Shown here in pieces: positions 15,359 through 20,614 of a DNA stretch of 20,614 nucleotides. The stretch spans positions 1 to 20,614 of the forward strand of contig CAMGGF010000004.1 in assembly GCA_946055445.1 (NCBI GenBank), read 5' to 3'. Position 1 is the first letter of the stretch, and the number at the start of each line of letters is the position of its first letter. Under the pieces are notes generated by a model, which worked only from the letters and a program-made list of their open reading frames with translations, was not told the origin of the DNA and did not search any database. A program made the translations under genes and the position numbers. Source of the DNA: an uncultured Ruminococcus sp. GTDB taxonomy: Bacteria > Bacillota > Clostridia > Oscillospirales > Acutalibacteraceae.

Positions 15359-16171
15359 ATGTACCAAAAAAAACTCGATTTACATGTGCACACGGACAAT
15401 TCTCCGGACGGCAATCATTCCCCGATGTTCATTTGCGAGCACGCCGAACTTGACGGTATGCGTGCCATTGCGCTGACGGACCATTGCGAGGTGGATGTCT
15501 ATAAAGCGGAACGGTATGACAAACGCGTGCAACAGGCGTATTTCGAAGCCTCAAAGGCGCAGTCGGCGTTTCGCGGGAAAGTGCTTGTCTTGCGCGGCAT
15601 TGAACTCGGCCAGCCGCAGTACGATGCAGACATGGCAAATGCCATTTTGTCTGCGCGGGCGTATGATGTCGTCATCGGTTCGGTGCACAATCTGCGCGGA
15701 CGCGAGGATTTTTACTATTTAGAGAATATTACCGAAGCACAGGCGCACGCGCTTTTGACGGAATACTTTGCTGAAATTCTCAATTTGCTCGAATGGGGTA
15801 ATTTCGATGTTTTGGCGCATTTGACTTATCCGTTGCGGTATTTTTATTCGCAATCGGGCATCACGGTGGATTTGCGCGAGTACCAACCGCAAATTGACGA
15901 GATTTTAAAGCGCACCGCCGAAACAGGCAAGGCGCTGGAAATCAACACGGCGGGGCTTCGGCAGCCTATCGGGAAACTGTCGCCCGAATTTGAAACGGTC
16001 AAGCGGTTTTATGAACTCGGCGGCGAGTTTGTTACATACGGTTCGGACGCGCATTATGCCGAGGATGTCGGCAAGGGCATGAAGGAAGCATACGATGTGA
16101 TGCTCGCGGCGGGCTTTACACAACTGACGCTGTTTCAACACAGAACGCCTTTAAAAATGAAAATTGAATGA
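15359..16171 (+). CDS. PHP-domain phosphoesterase, histidinol-phosphatase-like
   Basis: This 270-residue protein is a polymerase-and-histidinol-phosphatase (PHP) domain enzyme with the complete metal-binding set: H9 and H11 (DLHVHTDNS), D41/H42 (LTDHCE), E82 (GIELGQ), H110 (GSVHNLRG), H154 (LAHLTYP), and D230 with H232 (GSDAHY). It resembles HisK-type histidinol-phosphate phosphatases, which would act in histidine synthesis. No other his genes are nearby, so another phosphate ester is possible. The frame extends up to a TTG at 15332, but GAGGCGG lies seven bases before ATG 15359, which I take as the start. It probably leads an operon: 23 nt separate its stop from the ispE start. Confidence 0.85.
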   Translation: MYQKKLDLHVHTDNSPDGNHSPMFICEHAELDGMRAIALTDHCEVDVYKAERYDKRVQQAYFEASKAQSAFRGKVLVLRGIELGQPQYDADMANAILSARAYDVVIGSVHNLRGREDFYYLENITEAQAHALLTEYFAEILNLLEWGNFDVLAHLTYPLRYFYSQSGITVDLREYQPQIDEILKRTAETGKALEINTAGLRQPIGKLSPEFETVKRFYELGGEFVTYGSDAHYAEDVGKGMKEAYDVMLAAGFTQLTLFQHRTPLKMKIE

Positions 16172-16194
16172 TTGAAAACCGGAAAGGAAACGAC

Positions 16195-17067
16195 ATGATA
16201 GTTAAAGCGGCGGCAAAAATCAATTTGATGCTCGATGTGTTGGGTACATTGCCCGACGGGTACCACAGCCTGTTTATGGTGATGCAGTCCGTGAGTTGTT
16301 ATGACTTTGTAGAAGTCCAAAAAACCGATACGGGTAAAATTGAAATACAAACAGATGACGCACGCGTCCCGAAAGACGAGAAAAATATCGCCTATAAAGC
16401 GGCGTCTGCGTTTTTTGCGGCAACCGAAACGGAAAACACAGGTATTTCGATTGCGATTGAAAAGCATATTCCGATGGCGGCGGGGCTTGCAGGCGGCAGT
16501 GCCGACGCGGCGGGTGTGTTGTTTTGCTTAAATACGCTGTTTCATACCGATTTGCCGATGCAGGACTTACAGCGAATCGGAGAGCGCGTCGGCGCGGATG
16601 TGCCGTTTGCGCTGTCGGGCGGTACGGCGCTTTGTATGGATAAGGGCGGTGTGATTGCGCCGCTTTTGCCGCTTGCGGGGAAATATGCGGTGCTTTGTAA
16701 GCCGCAAATGGATGTTTCCACGGTTTCGGCATACCGTTTGTTAGATGAAGCCGAATATCTGCGGCATACGGACAAAAACGCGATGTTGTATGCCGCGCAT
16801 ACAGGGGATTATACGCTTTTGTGCGAAAAAGCCGATAATGTGTTTGAGCAGGTGATTGAAGTACCTGCACGCCCTGCAATAAAAGGCATTATGCGCAGTC
16901 ACGGCGCGGACTTGACCTTAATGAGCGGTAGCGGCCCAACCGTTTACGGGCTGTTTTCCGACCGAAAAAGCGCGGAAACTTGCGCCGCGGAATTGAAACG
17001 GCAGTTTCCCGAAACCGTGCTGTGTGAAACGGTCGGGCGCGGTGTAGAACCGGTGTCGGTATGCTGA
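16195..17067 (+). CDS. ispE: 4-diphosphocytidyl-2-C-methyl-D-erythritol kinase IspE
   Basis: This 290-residue GHMP-family kinase phosphorylates CDP-methylerythritol in the non-mevalonate route to isoprenoids. It starts with AAAKINLMLDVLGTLPDGYH (5-24), which carries the catalytic lysine K8. The ATP-binding PMAAGLAGGSADAAG (93-107), the catalytic aspartate in GADVPF (D135) and the C-terminal MSGSGPTVYGLF complete the family pattern. The open frame begins at 16168, overlapping the PHP stop, but GGAAAGGAA before ATG 16195 and the family N-terminus favour the later start. Its last seven bases overlap the start of a small membrane-protein frame. It is likely an essential housekeeping gene. Confidence 0.94.
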   Translation: MIVKAAAKINLMLDVLGTLPDGYHSLFMVMQSVSCYDFVEVQKTDTGKIEIQTDDARVPKDEKNIAYKAASAFFAATETENTGISIAIEKHIPMAAGLAGGSADAAGVLFCLNTLFHTDLPMQDLQRIGERVGADVPFALSGGTALCMDKGGVIAPLLPLAGKYAVLCKPQMDVSTVSAYRLLDEAEYLRHTDKNAMLYAAHTGDYTLLCEKADNVFEQVIEVPARPAIKGIMRSHGADLTLMSGSGPTVYGLFSDRKSAETCAAELKRQFPETVLCETVGRGVEPVSVC

Positions 17068-17198
17068 AAAATCGGGTTGCGGCGGCGCTGTTGGCGTTTG
17101 CCTTGGTGGTTTTGGCAATTTTTTTATTCGCAACGGCATTTCGTGACAACCGCGTGACAATGCATACACCGTCTGCGTATACAACGCAGGCGCGATAA
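17061..17198 (+). CDS. possible 45-residue single-pass membrane protein
   Basis: An ATG overlapping the last seven bases of ispE opens a 45-codon frame. Its product has a basic start (MLKNR), one long hydrophobic stretch at about residues 6-27 and a polar, threonine-rich tail of 18 residues ending in TTQAR. This is the layout of a small single-pass membrane protein, or of a signal peptide with a short secreted tail. The overlap with ispE suggests translational coupling, because no separate ribosome site is clear. I do not recognise a family. It could be a chance frame, but the gap between ispE and the patatin gene is otherwise unexplained and the hydrophobic pattern is well formed. Confidence 0.5.
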   Translation: MLKNRVAAALLAFALVVLAIFLFATAFRDNRVTMHTPSAYTTQAR

Positions 17199-17234
17199 TA
17201 CAAACAAAAAACGATTCATAAACGAGGTGTTTTG

Positions 17235-18362
17235 ATGCGGCCTTATGGTTTGATTTTAGCGGGCGGCGGTGCCAAGGGTGCCTATCAAATTGGTGCGTGG
17301 CGCGCGATGCGGGAACTCGGTGTGCAGATTGAGGCGATTGCCGGTGTTTCCATCGGCGCGATTAACGGTGCGCTGATTGCGCAAGGCGATTTTGACCGTA
17401 CCTTAGAACTTTGGAACAATGTCGAAGTCAAAGACGGCATTCATATGGATGCAGAATTAAAATCCCCTGAAAATCTGTTCAGTTTTTCCAATTTGCCGCA
17501 GATTTTTTACGAAGTGATTCGAAACGGCGGGGTAGATGTCACCCCTGCCCGTGATTTAATTGCGCGTTATGTGGATGAGGACGCCGTGCGCGCATCGGGG
17601 ATACCCGTGGGGCTTGTGACCTTCCAACTTTCGTCTATGAAACCCGTCGAGGTGTTCTTGGACGAAATCGAAGACGGGCGGCTCATTGATTATTTGATGC
17701 TTTCCGCGCGTTTCCCGGGTCTGCAAAACGAAAGTCCCGACGGGGCGAAGTATTTGGACGGCGGCGTATATGACAACGCACCGGTCGGTATGCTTCGCAA
17801 ACGCGGCATCAACCGTTTTATCGTGGTGGATATTTCCAATATGAAAGGCATCGGGCATAAAACCGACCTTTCGTGCGCAGACATCATTTATATTCGTCCC
17901 GGCAATCCGAAAGAACTCGGTGAGTCATTTGAATTTGACCGTGAAAAGACCGAAATGCGTATGCAAATGGGTTACTTGGACGCGAAAAAAGCGTTCGGCG
18001 CACTCGGCGGGCAAACCTATTATTTCAAACCGTCGGAATATAAAAAAATGCAGGAACTTTACGGGTGGAAAGCCTGTACGCAGTTGGAGGCACTTGCGCA
18101 AGAGCGCGATGTTGCGCGCCTGACGGTATATACGCACAGCCGCTTTATGCGCGCGTTGCTGGACGCTGAAAAAGCGCCGGAAAAAGAACCCGAGTCTGAA
18201 TGGGAGGACTTGGCAGACGCGCTTTTGCGAAAAGCACAGCCGCTTTTGGAAAAAGTACCGGAAGAACTTGTCCGCACCATTCGCCGTCCGCGTTCCGCAG
18301 AGAAAAAGTATCCTGCGGCGCGCGCGGCGCTTACTGCATTTCAGCAGGGCAAAGGCAAATAA
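17235..18362 (+). CDS. patatin-like phospholipase family protein
   Basis: This 375-residue protein is a lipid acyl hydrolase of the patatin family. The oxyanion hole GGGAKGAYQIG (10-20), the nucleophile elbow GVSIGAING (37-45, S39) and the catalytic aspartate in LDGGVYDNAP (D175) are all present, so the Ser-Asp dyad is intact. A C-terminal part of about 150 residues is charged and helical with several EKxPE segments; its role is unknown. There is no signal peptide, so it probably acts on the inner face of the membrane. A TTG at 17232 directly precedes the ATG; GAGGTG upstream supports ATG 17235. It is likely co-transcribed with ispE. Its stop codon is only two bases from the stop of the convergent lipoprotein gene. 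Confidence 0.9.
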   Translation: MRPYGLILAGGGAKGAYQIGAWRAMRELGVQIEAIAGVSIGAINGALIAQGDFDRTLELWNNVEVKDGIHMDAELKSPENLFSFSNLPQIFYEVIRNGGVDVTPARDLIARYVDEDAVRASGIPVGLVTFQLSSMKPVEVFLDEIEDGRLIDYLMLSARFPGLQNESPDGAKYLDGGVYDNAPVGMLRKRGINRFIVVDISNMKGIGHKTDLSCADIIYIRPGNPKELGESFEFDREKTEMRMQMGYLDAKKAFGALGGQTYYFKPSEYKKMQELYGWKACTQLEALAQERDVARLTVYTHSRFMRALLDAEKAPEKEPESEWEDLADALLRKAQPLLEKVPEELVRTIRRPRSAEKKYPAARAALTAFQQGKGK

Positions 18363-18364
18363 CG

Positions 18365-18892
18365 CTATATTCTTTCACAAAACAGCGTTAAGTACTGCTC
18401 ACCCGAAAAAATCGAGTAACGGTGTTTTTCTGCTTCACCGACGAAGCCGTGCGCCGAAAAGCCCAACGATTCGGGCAGAATGCCTGCCGTGCGTACAGCA
18501 TTTTCCGCCGCATCGCTATCCTGCACGGTTAAAACCGCGCATAATGCGGTGTATGTCGCATACAGCGCGTTGAAAGTGTCCTCGGTGTATGTTTCACGCT
18601 CGGGAATGCAGGTGAGTTGCAAAGCCGTAACGGTACCGTCTGTATCGGTACGCAAAGTCAAAAGTGCGGTCAAATTGTCGGCAATTTGTAAATGACAGTT
18701 GTAATCTTGCGCGGATTCCGCCTGTTCGCAAAAAAAGTTTTCGGGATTGAGCGTTTGTTCTCCCCATACCGTGTTAAACCGTTTGCAAAATTCGGGAATG
18801 TCTGTGTTACGCTGTTTCGTACAGCCCGAAAGGCATAACAGCAGTAAAAAAAACAAACCGGCCGTGCGTGCAAACGAAGTTTTGGTTTTCAT
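18365..18892 (-). CDS. small lipoprotein of unknown function
   Basis: This 175-residue protein has a clear type II signal peptide: a basic start (MKTKTSFAR), a hydrophobic core LFFLLLLC and the lipobox LSGC with the lipidated cysteine C24. The mature part of about 150 residues contains six further cysteines and looks like a compact alpha/beta domain. I do not recognise the family. It would be anchored on the outer face of the cytoplasmic membrane. Its ribosome site is weak (AGGGTG upstream). It is divergent from the HlyD-like adaptor gene and convergent with the patatin gene. No terminator is obvious at its 3' end except a loose 7-bp inverted repeat at 18360-18390 with a 17-nt loop. Confidence 0.75.
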   Translation of the reverse strand: MKTKTSFARTAGLFFLLLLCLSGCTKQRNTDIPEFCKRFNTVWGEQTLNPENFFCEQAESAQDYNCHLQIADNLTALLTLRTDTDGTVTALQLTCIPERETYTEDTFNALYATYTALCAVLTVQDSDAAENAVRTAGILPESLGFSAHGFVGEAEKHRYSIFSGEQYLTLFCERI

Positions 18893-19018
18893 TGGTTCTG
18901 TTCACCCTTTGTTCATATTTTCTTTACAAAAATATATGGCAAAAATGTGCGGAATATTATAGAATTATATAAATGCAGATTTTGGATTTTCCGTTAAAAA
19001 ATCGAAAGCGGTGATGAT

Positions 19019-20587
19019 TTGTTTAACAAAGCAAAGAATTGGACGAAAAAGAAAAAAGTTACGGTGGCGGTGTTGGTGATTGCAGCCGCTGTGTTGATTG
19101 GCTCGGTGGTCTATGCCAATTTCAAGCCCGAAGAATTGCCGAGTTACGCGCTTACCGAGGTGCAAAAGAGCGACATTCAATCCACTTTTGACACACAGGG
19201 CGTTGTGGAATCGGGCAGTACCGAAACCTATTCCGCCGCAAGCGGTGTGAAAGTACTTACGGTTGATGTTGCCGTCGGCGACCGCGTTTCCGAAGGGCAG
19301 CAACTTGCCACATTCGATGTTTCCTCGTTAAACGATGAACTTGCCGCCTATAAAACGGCGTATACAAAAGCAAAATCCTCTTACGATAAATCCGCCGCCG
19401 GTGTTGCCGAGGCAAAGCGAAACCTTGCCGATGTGCAGGCGCAAATCCCGGCTGTGCAGCGGGATATTGCAAAATTGGAATCGGAGATTGCCGCTGCGGA
19501 AAATACGCAGGTAACGGTGCCCCAAGCGCCGCAGTATTCCGAGGAAGAATTGCAGGCATTAATGGAACAACTGCGTGCGGGCGGTATGACGGAAGAACAG
19601 ATTCGGGAGATTGTTGCCGCATTGCAGGCGCAGGCGGGGCAGATTGACGCACAAGAGGCGATTGCCAATTCTACCGCCGCCAAAAAAGCGGAACTTGTGC
19701 AAAAACAGGCGCAACTTTCGGCTTTGGAAACGCAAAAAACCGTGTATGAATCGCAAACCGACGAAACGGTTACCGACCTTTACAAATCCGTAGCAGACCA
19801 AAAACAAAAAGAGTATGAAAGTTTTAAGACATTGGTGGATTCGCTTGCAAAGGGTTGGACCGCGTCCGCAGACGGTATTGTGACCGAAGTCAATGTGACA
19901 GCAGGGCAAGCGTTCACACCGTCAAATGCCCAAAGCAGCGGTATGGATTTGTCCGCGCTGATGAATATGGCTTCGGGCAACAGCGATGTTGCGGCTACGC
20001 TTACGGATATTTTCTCTGCGTCTGCCGACGCGAACACCGCTGTCGGAACGGGTATGGTAATCGAGCATTACGGTGAATTTTATGCAAGTTTCACCGTCGG
20101 TAAATACGATTTAATGGACTTGAAAGTCGGGCAAAAGGCAACCATCTCATCCATTGGCAGTATGTATGACGGCGAAGTCAGTTATGTCAGCGCAACCGCA
20201 ACGGCGGGCAGTGGCTTAGATATCAGCACCATCACTTCCTCGCTGACGGGCGGTTCTTCCACCTCGTCTAACAGCGCACCGATTAAAGTCAAAATCAACA
20301 ATCCCGACGAGAAAATCGTCATCGGTTTTGATGTGGATATCAGCATTGACACCGAAAAATTGGAAAATGTGATGACCATTCCCGTGGAAGCCGTATCCAC
20401 AGGCGACGGTGAAAACTGTGTGTTCGTCTATAACGAAAAAGACAAAACCGTTTCCAAACGCGTAGTTTCTTTGGGTATCGGTTCGGATTCGGCGTACGAA
20501 GTGCTTGAAGGTTTGCAGGTCGGTGAACAGGTGGTTTTAAATCCGAAAACCTCTCTTCTGGACGGCGACAAAATCCAGGTGAAATAA
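19019..20587 (+). CDS. HlyD/MacA-like membrane fusion (adaptor) protein of an export system
   Basis: This 522-residue protein has one N-terminal membrane segment (about 15-33) and then the parts of an adaptor: a first lipoyl half-motif (YSAASGVKVLTVDVAVGDRVSEGQQL, about 71-96), a long coiled-coil hairpin (about 105-275), a second lipoyl half (GIVTEVNVTAGQAF, 286-299), a beta-barrel and a C-terminal domain (IPVEAVSTGDGENCVFV). Such proteins work with MacB-type ABC transporters. Additions to the usual plan are a Glu/Gln-rich helical insert at the hairpin tip (about 165-215) and Ser/Gly/Ala-rich inserts at about 300-345 and 400-425. The only usable start is TTG 19019, because the frame is closed by a stop at 18995; AAAGCGGTGATG just upstream pairs well with the 16S tail. 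The next gene at the window edge may be its ABC ATPase. Confidence 0.88.
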   Translation: MFNKAKNWTKKKKVTVAVLVIAAAVLIGSVVYANFKPEELPSYALTEVQKSDIQSTFDTQGVVESGSTETYSAASGVKVLTVDVAVGDRVSEGQQLATFDVSSLNDELAAYKTAYTKAKSSYDKSAAGVAEAKRNLADVQAQIPAVQRDIAKLESEIAAAENTQVTVPQAPQYSEEELQALMEQLRAGGMTEEQIREIVAALQAQAGQIDAQEAIANSTAAKKAELVQKQAQLSALETQKTVYESQTDETVTDLYKSVADQKQKEYESFKTLVDSLAKGWTASADGIVTEVNVTAGQAFTPSNAQSSGMDLSALMNMASGNSDVAATLTDIFSASADANTAVGTGMVIEHYGEFYASFTVGKYDLMDLKVGQKATISSIGSMYDGEVSYVSATATAGSGLDISTITSSLTGGSSTSSNSAPIKVKINNPDEKIVIGFDVDISIDTEKLENVMTIPVEAVSTGDGENCVFVYNEKDKTVSKRVVSLGIGSDSAYEVLEGLQVGEQVVLNPKTSLLDGDKIQVK

Positions 20588-20599
20588 GGCGGTGGCGTA

Positions 20600-20614
20600 T
20601 TGGATATTCGAGAA
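20600..20614 (+). CDS. possible start of the next gene (partial, cut by window edge)
   Basis: AAGGCGGTGG followed by TTG at 20600 opens a frame reading MDIRE. The position right after the adaptor gene and this N-terminus would suit an ABC transporter ATPase, but five codons cannot establish identity. Confidence 0.3.

Noticed and set aside
18893..19018. Promoters in the AT-rich gap between the lipoprotein and the adaptor gene
   Set aside because: Several TATAAT-like hexamers exist on both strands, but none has a -35 at proper spacing, so no specific call is made.
1..20614. CRISPR arrays, tRNA or rRNA genes, prophage or defence modules
   Set aside because: No regularly spaced repeats, cloverleaf sequences or matching protein motifs were seen on either strand.

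Overview
The window looks like a chromosomal stretch of a Gram-positive anaerobe of the Clostridia, most likely an uncultured gut Oscillospirales-type organism. Evidence for this is the gene families (clostridial IolA, UPF0210/ACT pair, GPH symporter, GH95 fucosidase, a membrane-anchored HlyD-type adaptor beside a lipoprotein), Shine-Dalgarno starts and balanced base composition. Taxonomy is inferred from family resemblance only. All functions are read from protein motifs; no database search was run.

Layout. (1) 1-6235, plus strand: the 3' part of a myo-inositol catabolism operon, with iolD (cut by the window edge), iolE, iolA/mmsA and iolG, then a small TfoX-domain gene and a hairpin terminator. 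Two foreign-looking units interrupt it: an AT-rich membrane acyltransferase between iolE and iolA, and a frameshifted REP-associated tyrosine transposase (RAYT) with its own REP palindromes between iolA and iolG. (2) 6236-9556: a GPH-type sugar:cation symporter (minus) divergent from a membrane-spanning M28 peptidase (plus), with recognisable promoters in the 328-bp gap, then terminators and a second REP-like palindrome. (3) 9557-13548, minus strand: a GH95 alpha-L-fucosidase without a signal peptide and a glutamate dehydrogenase, each with its own promoter and terminator. (4) 13549-15191, minus strand: the conserved UPF0210 plus ACT-domain pair. (5) 15359-18362, plus strand: a PHP phosphoesterase, ispE (isoprenoid precursor kinase), an overlapping 45-residue membrane protein and a patatin-like phospholipase, probably one operon. 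(6) 18365-20614: a small lipoprotein (minus) divergent from an HlyD/MacA-like adaptor that starts with TTG. A further gene, perhaps the ABC partner, seems to begin at the right edge.

How it fits together: IolG oxidises inositol, IolE dehydrates the inosose, IolD hydrolyses the trione and IolA makes the acyl-CoA end product. The symporter and the fucosidase suggest uptake and intracellular trimming of host or plant glycans. GDH, IspE and the PHP enzyme are general metabolism.

The most unusual signal is the RAYT/REP unit. Near-identical 24-nt GTAG-tagged palindromes lie just upstream of the transposase gene and, in inverted orientation, inside its reading frame. A third, decayed copy sits exactly where the frame is broken by one base. 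A palindrome of the same architecture but with different stem sequence lies 5 kb away. I found no CRISPR array, tRNA, rRNA, phage module or clearly new multi-gene defence or biosynthetic system.
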